Assembly (NCBI GenBank): GCA_947683625.1
Contig: CANTUR010000047.1
Location: 4,278,001-4,342,000 of the forward strand
Length of the DNA: 64,000 nt
From: Mallotus nudiflorus
Lineage: Eukaryota; Streptophyta; Magnoliopsida; Malpighiales; Euphorbiaceae
Reading direction: 5' to 3'
The notes below the pieces were generated by a model that was given only the letters and a program-made list of their open reading frames with translations, did no database searches and had not been told where the DNA came from. Numbering within the stretch: the stretch's first letter is position 1; the number at the start of each line of letters is the position of its first letter. The translations under genes and the position numbers were made by a program. Positions 23,284-35,636 of this stretch are shown piece by piece.

Positions 23284-26200
23284 TGTAATATCCCGAGTTT
23301 TTAAATAATTTTAAACTGCATTGGGATATGCATTGTTAATAATTTTAATATATATTTTTGATTATTTAATTAGTTTGTTATTTATTAAGTCATTTTTAAT
23401 TATTTTTAATTATTTTAAGTCCTTTACATAACATTTTTCCGGGAATTTTATTTTCGGGGAAATTAAAACGTAAATAAATAAATATTAATTATTTTAGATG
23501 GTTTTGTGAATTTGCATGAGTCCATGCATGATTTTTAAGTGTCGTATTAAAATATATACGTATACATGCATTTAAATTAAATTAGGGTTTATTTTAATTA
23601 AATTAAATTAAATTATATAGTTCTAATATTAATTATATATGTATATATATGTATATGTGTATATATATATTATTAAGTGTGGTGAATATTTATTGTGCAT
23701 ATAATATTATATATTAAAATAATATAAAGTATAGATATATATACACATATATACATATAATATATTTACCAAAACTAAAGTTAGTCATATTTACAAGATT
23801 GCCATTATCTTCATCTCCATCTTCCCGATCGCCCCTCACCATTTCCGGTGTCTATCATGCCATTTTCTTCTCATCGGTGTGCCTACCGGCGTGCTACCTT
23901 CCCTTCCAACTTGCTTCACCGCCCTAAGCTACCATTTCTGACGTTGTTTGGCCGGATTTTCTTCAAGAAATCGAAAGTTGCTCCTAACTCCAATCACAAC
24001 GATTCCGGCCAACTTTTGGAGTGCCACCAGTCTCTATCTCTTCCTTGAGCTCCGGTGAGTCCATTTCCAAGCTTTGTTGCATTTGATTTGGTCTAGATTT
24101 CCCTAGGTTTTGAATTTTCATTTTCGACCAACTTGAGTTCTTGATTTTTTTTAAGCTTTGATTTCAATGATTCAAGCAAACTTCCTTCACAAAGATTGAT
24201 CCTAGTAGCTCAATCTAGGTCCTTTAATTTTTGTGAAATTTTTGGGAATTATTTTGATTTTTGTGAATTTTTTATTATTTTATTAAATATTTTCTAATTT
24301 TCGTAAATTAATTAATTAATTAAATTATGAAATTTTGATTTATGCTGTTTATAGGTGTTGAAATGCATTTTAGAAATTTATTTATAATTTTTATATAATT
24401 ATTGTGAATTTATTTATTTTATGTGATTTTTAGAAAATTAGGTTAATTATGTGTTTTATTGAAATTAATTGGTTAATTAAGTATATTTGTTGATATTATT
24501 GAATTATATGTTGAGAAATTAATTTTTGAGTAATTTTATTATTTTTGGTGAATTTTTGAATAATTACAGTGAATTTGTATATAGTAGGGGTATTTTGGTA
24601 ATTTAGCACTAAATTGGCTAAAAATATAATTAAATTGGTTTTAATAGTTATTTGAGGTATAAAAATGATTTCTACAAATTATTTAGTATTTTTAACTAAT
24701 TAAAACTATTTTTCGTAAATTATTTTCAAATTATATATAATATACTATTTTTCTAAATAAATGAGTTTTTATCGATTTTAAATATGTTTTAGGGTTAATT
24801 ATGTAATTTGGAGTTTTAAAATGTATTTTGGTTAATATTTATGAAATTATCGAGAATTATGGATTTTTAATAATATTTTATTAAAATTAGGGTTTTATTG
24901 TAGTTATCGGTTAAATAATTATTTTCAGTGTTTTAAATATCAAATTTACTATATTTTGAGTATTAAAGGGCATTTTGGTATTTTTAGCACTTTAAATGAG
25001 TTCAGTATTATCTCGTGAATTGTGAACCTCAGTCAGTAGAGTTATAGTTTGGGAGTCCGATCGAGGGGTTGTGTGGCGATATATTTTTGAAGTGTGTTTT
25101 TTTGCAGGACCGGCTCTACTCTTTGAGTAGAGAGATATCCATTTTACAGGAGAGGTTCTGCCATATTTTCAGTAGAATTCTTGTAAAATGTGATGTCAGG
25201 TCGAATTCCTATTCTTTATTTGTCTGATATTTTTAGATCGAGTCTCTAAAAATTACGTTAGATTTATTCTAATTTCGTATTGTCATTTGTTTGTTTAATT
25301 ATGCCGAGACCGAGGCCTAGTGAACCAGGCCTGTCAGACCCATCTCGAGTAGCGCAATAACTGTGAGTTGTTATCTTATATATACGTGTTCTAGGATGCA
25401 TGTTTTTAGAAATGTATGACTTATTTTATAAATTATGCATAAATGAGTTAATTATTGCTTAGGTTTATTTTTGGTATATTATTGGTATATTTTAAATTAT
25501 ATGCATGTTTATTTAACGAATTATTCTTAAAATATTTTTAAGTATATTTATAGTTTATTTTATAATTAGATTGAATTTATTCGACGTATATATACTCAAA
25601 ATATACCTAGTTTATTTTTGGTATATTTCTAGTATATATGGTTTATATTGTTATTTTAATTAATGTCATGCATCATTTATTTTATGAATGTATTTTTTAC
25701 ATATAAATAAAAGGATATCAATAGAACGTGCTACCTAGTGGGCAACACTATGACCGAGTACGTACCTGTACGATGATAGATTTTAGGTCATATTACTAAC
25801 CTATTTGTGGATATTGATTGGATTGATTTTTATGATGTGAGATGTGATTTGAGAGTGTGATTGCTGGAGCTCGGTTGACCAAGTGTCTTGGGGCCAATCA
25901 CACTGACAGTCAGACTGCTGGAGCTCGGTTGACTTAGTGTCTCGGGGCCAGTCTACTATCCAAATGGAACAAGTGAATTTATTTGGAATAAGTGAGCCTG
26001 TATGGCTAGAGTGTCGTCTAACACTATTTGAGGTTGCTATTTTCTAGGGTTCTATTTGATCCTTCATATACGGATGTTGTTTTCGATATTTATATAAAAT
26101 GATTTTACTACATTTGTGTGACTTTGCCTATATATATATTTATTATATAAATTATTGAATGTGTGCATTGTCATCTAGTTATGCATGTATATATATTATA

Positions 26201-26661
26201 ACAATTCATTCAGTGAGGTCTGACTCCCCTCCGTTGACTATTTTTCAGGGAGTCTTCATCTTCATACCTCAGTAGCAGACCCTTATGCCGGATTTCTTCT
26301 GTCCCGGCTTTACTATGTAATATGCTCACTTGATGTTATTTTATAATCTAGACACTACAGTAGTTGTAATCAATTATGAGATTTATGTATTATATTTGTA
26401 TGAGATATATATTTTAAAGATTTGAACTGAGATTGTATTAAAATATTATCTATATTTATAAAGAGATGGATTTGTGTCGTTAAATCTAAGGATGGATTAT
26501 TATTTTAATTTATTTATGAGATTATTTCCACTGCAAAATATTTTTATTTATGTTATTTTTATTACATGTTTTATTTTATTTTAAGACTTGCTACAGGTTT
26601 CGGATTCGAAAGAATTCTCATTCCCTAGCGTCGGTCATGACCCCTGTTTTGGGTCATGACA
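23284..26661. mobile_element. Element B: 3.38 kb solo-LTR-like repeat
   Basis: B begins TGTAATATCCCG and ends GGGTCATGACA, with a perfect target duplication GTTTA at 23279-23283 and 26662-26666. It is co-linear with A throughout. In the last 72 bases all differences from A that I see are transitions, several at CG dinucleotides (for example GTCGTG against GTCATG). It has no coding potential; the open frame at 23848-24048 is only its GC-rich block. It inserted into element C independently of A. Confidence 0.85.
25734..25954 (+). other. Hairpin module cluster in element B
   Basis: CCTAGTG (25734-25740) faces CACTATG (25746-25752) with one mismatch. GTGATTG (25857-25863) pairs with CAATCAC (25895-25901). 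AGACTG (25912-25917) pairs with CAGTCT (25949-25954). Order and cores are the same as in element A. Confidence 0.55.
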
Positions 26662-26983
26662 GTTTATATGAGATATATTATTATTATTATATATATGTTT
26701 TAAATCTAGAACACTGCAATAGTAGAAATGATTAACTATTATGTTGTATTTTATGGATTGTCTTATGCATAAAAAAAATTGTATTAAAGATAATTATTAT
26801 GTTTTCAAAGATTGTCTTTGGATATCAGATTATTTGTGTTATTTATTTTTATTTAAATATCTCATTTTAATATTGTCTATATTTTATTGAAATTTTTCTT
26901 AAGGCTTACTATGAGTTTTAGTTACTTTATATACTCTCATTCCCTAGTGTCGGTCATGTGTCCTCTAGGTTCAGGTCATAACA

Positions 26984-27347
26984 TAAATGATAAATTGATA
27001 ATATATTGTGTTTTGACAAAAATGTATAGACCTTTACAATGCAAAGACATTGACTTTTATAAGCCCAGGAGCTTGAATAAACAAGAAAATAAAATCAACT
27101 AAACACTTACCTAAAATACTTAAAAGAAATTAACATGATTGTCAATCTTTCCTAATCTAACTTAAGGAAATTAATTACTAATAAATCTTTCCTAATTAAC
27201 CAAAAATCAAGGCAATGGTGTAACTTGCCAAGAATAAATTTTCAATCTTTTGCTATCATAATTTCAAATGTCAACATATCTTGGTGTCAGGCTCATTTCA
27301 ATGGGCCTGAATGAGTATTTCTAAGTCATTTTGGGTCAACACAAACA
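26984..27347 (-). repeat. 5' LTR of gypsy element 1, right part
   Basis: This part matches 5985-6355 (shared GATAATATATTGTGTTTTGACAAAAATGT-type stretch) and ends AACACAAACA before the ATATT target duplication. It begins with the duplicated TAAAT left by element C. Confidence 0.85.
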
Positions 27348-28558
27348 ATATTGAATTAATGATATTAATTTAAAATTTTTAATGTTTAAATTTTCAATAT
27401 TAAATAATTATTTATATTTAATGTTTAATATTTGTTCTTTTATTATATCCTATATATCAAATAAATATTAAAATTTTCAGCGTTTAATTTTCAACTTTAT
27501 CAAACACATCTTTTTTCTTTTCTGGATTTGGAATAAATGTGTGACGTGGGAGACTTTTACCACATATTCCACATCAAATCATATATCGCTTGAATTTTGG
27601 ATGCTATAAGTTTTAATTGCTTTTAGGCCCAATACCTTGATCATCGCTATTTTGTTTTTGGAAAATGTTAGATGTCTGTGACTAGCGATGTCAACAAGCA
27701 AGTAGGTGTGATTTTTATTTTATATCTTTTGAGTTTTTGAATAACATTATTAAAAAATAAAAAATATTTTTTATAGATTATATATTTAAACTGTTGCATG
27801 ATGAATTTATCTAATGTACTTTAAATTTTAAATTAATAAAATTTTTTAAAAAAATCAAAATTTTAAAATAATAAAATTCAAAAAAATAAATATTGATTAA
27901 TAATGAATGCAATGTTAAAATTGGCTATCGTCCCTGCAATATTATTACCGGTGTAGATAGTTTAATTCTTATTATGGAATTTCAATTATAAAAGTAGTGT
28001 TGGAATTCTCACCCAGTGCTTTTTTTTTTTTTTTTTTTTTTTTCTAACTTAAACTACATACACGAATGATCATCACTGTTAATTGCACCAAAAATTTCTA
28101 TAACACTATCCAGTCAACAAGTGCCATCACATAGGTATGTATTCTAAAATGACCTCCACAAATTTTTTCCAGTATTTTATAGGTTCAAATAGTTGCAAGT
28201 ATTGTTTTGATAAAAAAAAAAGAAAAAAAAAATTAGTTACAAGTATTGTTATTGATATTTTTAGTACTAAGATGAAACTGTAGCTCCTCACAAATAGTTG
28301 ACTTGACTATAGATATTAGTTTTTATTTGATAGGTCGTTCACTATGTAAAATCCACAGAACTTAACATATTTATGTAAATGAAAAAAAATCAGCAATATT
28401 TTGTTCATCACTAACCAATGATAAAACTGAATGTGCCTAATTAAAATAAAAATTAAATGATCTAAATATATTACCAATAAATTATAATATAAATTATGTA
28501 TTGTACAATATATATTTTTTCATCATAGAACTCAAATTACATATTTGAAAATGACATT
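27348..28558 (+). repeat. Second copy of receptor-kinase upstream region, block 2
   Basis: This continues the homology to about 835-2120 of the first copy, including TTTTCTTTTCTGGATTTGG (compare 1231), CCACATATTCCACATCAA (compare 1339) and GGCTTGAATTTTGG-like sequence (27588, compare 2014). It is cut at the gypsy 2 insertion. A poly-T run lies at 28020-28043. Confidence 0.65.
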
Positions 28559-28887
28559 TGATAACATGTTTCCGGAACTTCTGAGCTAAAATCCTGTAAG
28601 AGATTAAAGAAGGACAAGGTGAGAGGTGGAGAGAATCCCCACAAACACTTTAATGCCTAAGTTAAAGAATATAGAAAGAAAGAGTTTATATAGATAAAGA
28701 GAGCAATTAGTATGAGAGAATAAAATAAATGAAAATGAATGATATAGGATCATATTTATAAGGATAGTGATGTTTAAACCTGAGAGAAATAAGATTGTTT
28801 TTTATCAAAGTCCTATGCCTATTTGGAGAGTGTTTTTCTATCCACGAGTCTCTTTAACGAGGAATCTTTTCCTATTTGGTTTGGGCA
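28559..28887 (-). repeat. 3' LTR of gypsy element 2
   Basis: This is a 329 bp repeat bounded on the plus strand by TGATAAC and GGGCA (TG...CA). It matches 37669-37968 through GAGAGTGTTTTTCTATCCA-like and CTTTTCCTATTTGGTTTG. The adjacent minus-strand AGAAGGAGGA at 28888-28897 is a good polypurine tract. Confidence 0.85.
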
Positions 28888-29334
28888 TCCTCCTTCTGCA
28901 AGCAACCCCTGTATAGGAAAATAAAGACCTTTAGTTAAATAGGAATATGTATATGGGGTATCAAGAGCTCTCCCTCCCTAGAAAGTATGTTTGGATATTT
29001 ATATTCGATATATCCGGGTCTGATAAATGTAAGGTAATGGAAAAGTCACTCTTCTGCCTGGAGAGGGTGAGACTGCTTGCGTAATTGCATCAGATATGGA
29101 AGGGTGATATGAGGTGGCCAGCCTCAGTCACAAAGGAAGAGACGATGCTCTTTATCGAGTCTTAGAATCACTGTATCGGAATATCATCAAAGTGTTAGCT
29201 GGACTTAAGTACGCAAAACCTGCAATAAAAAATGCTCGGTGTTATAGAAATGACCCGAGAGATTAACCCACTAGTGTAGTTACAATCTGATAGAACTAGT
29301 TATTGCTGGAGATTTGATGCTCAATGAATTATAA

Positions 29335-29755
29335 GCGTGGCCCAAGTGCCATATAGTCTTAGTACATTATAAGTGTGGCCCGAGTACCAAACCTTAGTAC
29401 TATCGAAGCGACCTGAGGGTGCCAGCTTTAGTCCCTAGACTTTAGAATATCGGTGCATTAAAGTGTGGCTTGAGTGCCCAACCTCAATACTATCGGAGTG
29501 ACTTGAGGATGTCAACTTCAGTCACTAGACTTAGAATCTTAGCGCATTAGAACTGTGGCCCAAGTGTCCAACCTCAGTACTATCGAAGTGACTTGAGGGT
29601 GCTAACTTCAATCACTGGACTTAGAATCTCGGTGCATTAAAAGCACGACTTAAGTGCTGAACCTCAGTAGTATCAAAGTGACTTAAGGGGGCCAACTTTA
29701 CTCACAAGACTTAGAATCTCAATGTATTATAAGTACGACCTGAGTGCCGATAAAA
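29335..29755. repeat. Tandem array of about 91 bp units in gypsy element 2
   Basis: Four to five diverged units contain GCATTA...GTGTGGC, AGTGCCCAACCTCA, TACTATCG and GTGACTTGAGGGTG, then CACTAGACTTAGAATCT. The array sits between the 3' LTR and the antisense ORF promoter. Such arrays are common in that interval of Tat elements. Confidence 0.8.
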
Positions 29756-29997
29756 GGGACAACTGGTAAAAAGGTGAGTGAGATTATCAACTGTCATGTT
29801 TGTTGACTTTTCTTTGAATTTTGAATTATGTAACTATCACATCTGTTTGTGTCTTAAAAGATGAGATGTTTTAGCAGCCATAATGATAACTGCTTGATTA
29901 ATGGGCTTTTTTTTCCTGAAATTACCCTTGATGCTATTAGAGAGACAAAAATAACCATGAGGGCAATAATGGTCATTTTAGAACCCTTCTATTGCTC

Positions 29998-30005
29998 TTT
30001 AAATA
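29998..30005 (+). promoter_or_regulatory. TATA-like box for antisense ORF of gypsy element 2
   Basis: TTTAAATA, followed by GATAAACCCC and a pyrimidine-rich leader, lies upstream of the plus-strand additional ORF. Its position matches the TATAAAAA box of gypsy element 1. It is weaker than a consensus TATA box. Confidence 0.4.
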
Positions 30006-30169
30006 GATAAACCCCTTTGTGCTTACTGCATTTTTCTTTTCCTTACTAGGTTTCTTCTTGAGTGTTCTCTATGTCTCTTTTGCTTCCTCCGTAGGCTTTA
30101 TTTTCTTCTTCCCAAGTGAAGTTTCTTCTTCTCTCCTTATTCTCCTTCTTTGTTTTTTTATAGGATCCA

Positions 30170-32039
30170 TGGCTCTATGAGAGTAAGTTAGTTTATATTT
30201 TTTTTCTCTAGGGTAGATGAGGACATGCTAAAATGGTACAAAAGAAATTTTAGCATTTCAGTAGATTTTGCTTTGCACATTGTAACTTTAAAGCCCATAC
30301 TCCTCTTTAGACTTTGATAGATTAGTGGTATGATTTGATTAATTAGAAGGGGGATTGAAGTTCCCTTTAAATTCCTTCGTTAGGAGCTTTTTGAACAAAT
30401 ACAACACAACTCCTAGGTAGCCTCATCCTAATAGCTATTGAATCATGACTAGGTTTATAGAATTAATGCACAGGGAGGGTAGAGAGCCGAATCTAGATGT
30501 CCTCTGGTACCTTTATTGTCTGAATAAGAAAAAGGGAGAGTTAATGTTCTCCTTTTTTGCTATACCAAACCATAACCTCTTTGTAAAGCTTCCAAACCTC
30601 CATAAAAAGTGAAGGCATAGATTTTTTATTATTGAACGTCCTTCGAATTTCATCCACATCCAGCGGATGTGGTTTGACAATTGTCATAACATGAAGCATC
30701 CCTCAGGGTTCTCCAATGAAGATACGAAGACATTTTTGAGGCTTCATCTCTATACATAGTTGACGCGACATCTGCCAAGAATTTATCTCAGAGATATCTC
30801 TAAATAGTTTGCTTGATCGCATACATATCAGTGGTAAGTCCTAAGATTCAGAAAGTATCACTCTGACTTTTATTCTTTTTTGTTTATTTGTAGATGGCTA
30901 ACTTTTTTGAATTTACGGATGGGATTCAACTTATAGATGATGAGCTAGAGATCGAGGAGGATGTATAGATTGCTTCTTCTACTTCCAAGCCAAGTGTTTT
31001 GGAGGTTCTAGCTAAAGCTGAGCCTAATCAGAAAGGAAAGGCTATGGTTGAAACTTCTCAAAAGGAGAAATCTGGGACTAAGAGGAAATGATCCTTGAAT
31101 AAGGACTTGGATGCTCAGGAGTTATACGAGGAAGTTTTCATCAAGCACTTAAAATTATTTGAGTGTCAGGACATGAGGTCTTAGATTCTGAAGAAGATAA
31201 AACCTCAAAGTATCTTGAATGCTCAAGTAAGAGATCAGTATGCTGAGTCTCTATGGCTCCCCAAAGACATCTAATGCTGGATGGATGTAGATAAGGAGGA
31301 GTTGTACAACTCCATGATAGGACACTCATTGGAGGTAATTATTTTCCACTTCATTTGATTTGTGCTCACGTGTACTAGTATTGATGATGATTCTGTATTT
31401 TCTTTCAGATGATTCAGGCTCTGTTGCTGGCTAAGGAAAACTATTATTATCTTAAGAGCTAGTACAACCTAAAAAAGACAGAGGTTGGAACCATAGTTAT
31501 TGATTTTGAGAAGAGACTGGATAAGGCAAAGGCGGCATTGGAACTTTGCCAAACCAAGCATGTTAAGGTGAGATCTGAGGCTGAGGTAAGTTAGAAGAGG
31601 GTGGAAGAGTTGGAGCATAATAAAGTCTAGCTTACATAAAAAAATTATAGGGCAAGACTCCTAGATTGCAACATTAGAGAAAAGACTTACTGAGGTAGAG
31701 AAATCCTATGAGGATGAGAAGAATAGTTACCAGAATATAGCTGCGGGGTTTCTCAAGGTTTACAAGTCTGAGTGTTAGAGGATCTTGGTTGCTCAACACC
31801 TAAATCTGGACTTTTTAGACTTAGATAGAATAACACGTATTGATCTGGCTAGGGTTACTGTTGAAGAAGATGCTCAGAGCAAGGCTTCTTCTAAGCAGTC
31901 AAAAAATCCTAAAATAGTAACCAAGTCTACTAGTGAGAAATCATCTTTTGAGAAGCTAGGGGATTCAAGGCCTATTAGGAAGAGGTCTGTTGGTGCTGTC
32001 TCTACTGAATTCGATTCAGCCTTTATGTCTAAGTCTTAA
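30170..32039 (+). pseudogene. Antisense additional ORF of gypsy element 2 (putative gypsy-type transposon family)
   Basis: Degenerate plus-strand coding sequence lies opposite gag-pol. An N-terminal portion near 30600-30740 reads RFFIIERPSNFIHIQRMW. A coiled-coil-like stretch follows (31480-31620, FEKRLDKAKAALELCQ). The last open piece is 31785-32039 (MVAQHLNLDFLDLDRI, then a basic, serine-rich tail). The HLNLDFLDLD segment resembles the C-terminal part of the plant proteins annotated as putative gypsy-type transposon / transposase-28-like. Splice-donor-like GTAAGT occurs near 30835. This ORF is not obviously homologous to that of gypsy element 1. Function is unknown. Confidence 0.55.
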
Positions 32040-32467
32040 AATATGAGCCTTCCTTCTACTAAGCTTCCCAATACTAGATTGTAAATTATTTAGTTGATAA
32101 TATTTTTTTGTAATAAAATACTCTGTAATTCAATATTATGAAGATAAATGAAGTAGTTTATGCCCTAAAATTGAGAGTACATTTTATTGATAATATTTTC
32201 AAAGACCTTTTGAATTCCAGTATAGGGGTAATTCTTTTCCTTGCTTATCCTTGATCTTGTATGCTCCCTTAGTTGTTTTTCAATGACTTGGTAAGGACTT
32301 TCCTAATTAGGTTTAAGCTTGCCTGTGCTGGAGTTGCCTTTGCTAATGTCAACCCTTTTAAGTATCCAATCTCTGACCTTAAACTATTTTGGCAGGATGT
32401 ATTGTTTATGATATTCTATGATCCTTTATCTATAGGCTTCTACTACCATGGATGCTTGCTCTCTCCT

Positions 32468-33320
32468 TTATTTAAGTAGGTCTAGACATATCCGAGCATT
32501 AATGTTGTTGACTTCATGATCTAGATTCTCATTTACTTGGTAGCTTGCTAATCCAATCTGCATTGGGATTACCGCATCCATCCCATAGGTTAATCTGAAA
32601 GGTGTTTCCCTTGTATAAGTTATAGGCATAGTTCTATAGGCCCATATGATATTGTTGAGTTTGTCAACCCAGTTTCCCTTCTTTTCATTTAATCTTTTCT
32701 TTAGACCTTGCATGATGATACTGTTGGTGACTTTGGTCTAGCCATTTATTTGTGGATAAGCTACTGAAGTAAATCAAAGCTTTATTTTAAGGTCCAAATA
32801 GAACTTTCTAAATTTTTCATTGTTGAATTGCTTCCTATAATCTATTATCAGGGTGTGTGGTATTCTAAATCTATGGATGATTTATTTCCAGAAAAAGTAT
32901 TGGATTCGAGCCTTAGTGATGGTTGGTACAACTTCAAATTTTATCCACTTTGTGAAGTGATCTATGGCCATGATCAAGAACTTGTTCTAGGAGGTTGAAA
33001 TAGGAAATGGGCCCAGGATGTCCGTTCCCTATACTACAAAAGGCTAAGGACTCCTAATTTGACGCTAAGGATTAGAAGGCTTGTGGCTAAGGCGAGCAAA
33101 ATTTTGACATTTATGGCATTCTTGAGCTAGTTTTTTAGCAATGCAGGATATGGTGATGGACCAATAGTAACCTTACAGCAACATTTTTCTAATCAATGAA
33201 TGATGAGATTTATAGGCTCTATAAATTCCTTCATGAATTTCTCTAAGCACGTAATTTCCTTCTTTTGGTGATACACACTTAGACTATGAATGCGAGAGAG
33301 ACCTTTTGTAGAGTTCCCTA
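32468..33320 (-). pseudogene. Integrase of gypsy element 2
   Basis: On the minus strand the zinc region reads CHKCQNFA-like near 33100. The core has GTDILGPFP (first acidic residue kept), AIDHFTKW, and LIIDYRKQF at the second acidic position. The C-terminal part is the open frame 32468-32713, with GNWVDKLNNIIWAYRTMP and TPFRLTYGMDAVIP. This is typical of Ty3/gypsy integrases that insert element cDNA. Stops interrupt it at several places, and the plus-strand frame at 32273-32479 is a shadow. Confidence 0.85.
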
Positions 33321-33683
33321 TGGCACTTAGAGAAGTGCGCAACTTTTATTTTCAACTTTTGAGTTTTTAACTTATCTTGCAAAAGTATCCCATGCTTAAG
33401 ATAGTAAATGATCGATTTCATCTGTTATGCTACTTCTTGTATGTCCATGATCTCTGCTTCCTCAATGCTTATCTTTATTAATTCCTTAATAAGCTCGAGT
33501 TCTTTGAATATCTAACTATCTTTTGCTATTGATTTGGCTAGTGAATTTGCTTTTGAGTTTTCACTTCTAGGGATTTGGATGATTTTCGATTGCCCCCATC
33601 CTATTTGAGCTTTTTTAGGAGCTGTCTGACTTTCAGAACATATTTGGTAATGCTTGGGTTTTGATTTGGTATGTTCCCCTAAC

Positions 33684-33947
33684 TTAGTTTACTACTAGCT
33701 GTGAGTTGGAGTATATATTGAGATGCTTGACTCTGACCTCTATGGCTAACTTCAATCCCATGACGAGTGCTTTATACTCGGCTACATTATTAGTGGTGTT
33801 GTACTTTATTTGAACTATGCATTTGATAGTGACTTTATATGGCCCTTTGAGAATGATTCCAACACTAGATCTATAGATGGATGAGGCTCTATCAATGTAT
33901 AACCTCCATTCTGGGCATTCAGAAGGAGCAAAATCTTCTATTGTCAT
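33684..33947 (-). pseudogene. RNase H domain of gypsy element 2
   Basis: An open minus-strand frame of 87 codons contains WRLYIDRASS, VGIILKGPY, NNVAEYKALVMGLKLA and IYSNSQLVV. This is the type I RNase H found after the RT in Tat gypsy elements. The usual SDSQ aspartate is replaced (SNSQ), so the catalytic set is incomplete. It would degrade RNA in the RNA-DNA hybrid. Confidence 0.85.
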
Positions 33948-34699
33948 CTCTTATCCAAAATCTGCCAAGGTTTGAGCTTTTATCTGCTACCCAGGTTCAT
34001 AACTAATGTCAAATTCTTTGAGCAATATTGACTATTGAACTAGTCTACCATATGCCTTAGGTCTTTGTAAGATTTTCCTAAGGGGGAAGCTAGATCTTGT
34101 AATGATTTAGTGGGCTTGAAAATAGTACTGGAGTTTCTAAGATGTGTGTATAATGGCCATAGCTAACATATCCAATTTAGAATACCAAACTTCTGAACCT
34201 CTAAGTATTTTGTTGATGTAATATACTAGGTTTTATTTGCTTCCTTTTTCCTTAACCAATACTAATGCAATTAACTCCTGAGCAATAGAGAGATATAAGT
34301 ATAGTATTTCTCTAAGGATCGGCTGACTAAGTAGAAGTGGCGAGGATAGGAATTTTTTTATGTCTTTAAAAGCTGCCTGGCATTCTTCATTCCATATAAA
34401 CTTATTGGAATTTTTTAAGGCTCAGAACAATGGCAGACATTGTTTAGCCAAATAAAAAATAAAATGCCCTAAGGCTGTTATTCTACCATTTAGCTTTTGC
34501 AACTCATTGATTGATGTAGGAGCTTTCATCTTAGGAATGGCCTCCATCTTTTCTGGATTAGCTTTAATCCCTAAATAGGATATCATGAATCCCAAGAATT
34601 TTCCTGCCTTTACTCTAAAAACACACTTCTCTGAATTAGTTTAATATAGTATTGGTTTAGTATTTAAAGGATTTGATCAAGGTCATCATAATGTTGCTC

Positions 34700-35260
34700 T
34701 ATATATTGACTTTTAACAATAATGACATTCACATATACTTCTATATTTTTTTCTAATTTGATCTTGGAACACATGATTCACCAGCATTTGATACGTTGCT
34801 CTGGTTTCAGCCTTAAGGGCATAACCTTGTAGCAATAAAGACCTTCATGAGTGATAAATGACATCTTTTCCTAATCTTATTTCTTCATTGGTATCTAATG
34901 GTATCCCTGAGTAGCATCCATAAAACTATATAAGCAGTGACCTATAGTTAAGTTTACTAATTGATCTATCGTTGGCAATAAATAGTTGTCTTTAGGGCAT
35001 GCTCTATTGAGATTAGTATAATCCATACATATTCTGTACTTTTCATTGGACTTTTTTTCTAGCACCACATTGGCTACCCATTCTGGGTGTGTTACCTCTC
35101 TAATGAATCTAGCTTCTAGTAATTTTTTTGTTTCCTCAGTGATCACCTTCTGTATTTCGTATACAAAGTTCCTCTTTTTTTGAATGACTGGTTTTACTCC
35201 TGGTTTGATGTTCAGAATATGTGAGGCAATTTGAGGATCTACTCTAATGATCTTAAATGC
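34700..35260 (-). pseudogene. Reverse transcriptase of gypsy element 2
   Basis: The open frame 34895-35146 (minus) reads EARFIREVTHPEWVANVVL, KYRICMDYTNLNRACPKDN, then SFMDATQGYH, which are RT fingers and palm of Ty3/gypsy type. Downstream the catalytic YxDD position reads YVNV (near 34735), so both aspartates there are lost. It lies between protease and RNase H as expected. Confidence 0.85.
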
Positions 35261-35636
35261 TTTAAAAGCAAAAATGCCTGAGTGTTTAATGAGGATTTTG
35301 CTTATTCTATGCTTAACTTCATTATTGAGCTCATTGCAGATTCTTACTATCTTTCCTTCAACAATGTATAAGGTTTAGACCTAGTCAATTGGCTTAGGAT
35401 TGGCTCCTTATTTCTTTACTTCCCATGATTTTAGAGGGAATGCTTCCATCTAGGGTTTGATTACCATCTGGTAATATTGTCTGGCCATGTGTTAATCTTT
35501 ATCAATTGTTAGGACCCGGCCTTCAAAAGGAATCTTCATAGTCATATAATGGGTATTTGTGACTACATCAATCTTATAAAAGTATTGGTCATCCTATGAT
35601 GCCATTGTATGCAAAAGGAAGATTTACCACATTGAA

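Larger units (their letters stand above)
17573..26983. mobile_element. Element C: solo-LTR-like insertion interrupted by A and B
   Basis: C begins TGTGAAAACC and ends TCATAACA, flanked by GAAAT (17568-17572) and TAAAT (26984-26988), a 4 of 5 target duplication. After removing A and B with their target duplications it is about 2.8 kb. It shares its modules, in the same order, with A and B: a GC-rich block (17860-18090), GGCTCTACTTTTGTAGAGA (18950), a hairpin (22713-22731), terminal GCTTACTATGAG and the GGTCATG end. It carries no recognisable protein. It is the most diverged family member and the host of the other two, hence the oldest of the three here. Confidence 0.8.
5738..27347 (-). mobile_element. 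Ty3/gypsy (Tat-type) LTR retrotransposon 1, carrying nested insertions
   Basis: The element is bounded by LTRs beginning TGTTC and ending AACACAAACA, with a perfect 5 bp target duplication ATATT at 5733-5737 and 27348-27352. The coding strand is minus. From right to left it has a primer-binding site, gag, protease, RT, RNase H and integrase, then an opposite-strand additional ORF, a polypurine tract and the 3' LTR. That arrangement fits the Tat lineage. Without the 9.4 kb nested block it is about 12.2 kb. All reading frames are broken and the RT catalytic motif is mutated, so it cannot be autonomous now. Confidence 0.9.

Noticed and set aside
23848..24048. 66-codon open frame
   Set aside because: Same GC-rich block in element B; composition-driven opening without a counterpart frame in A.
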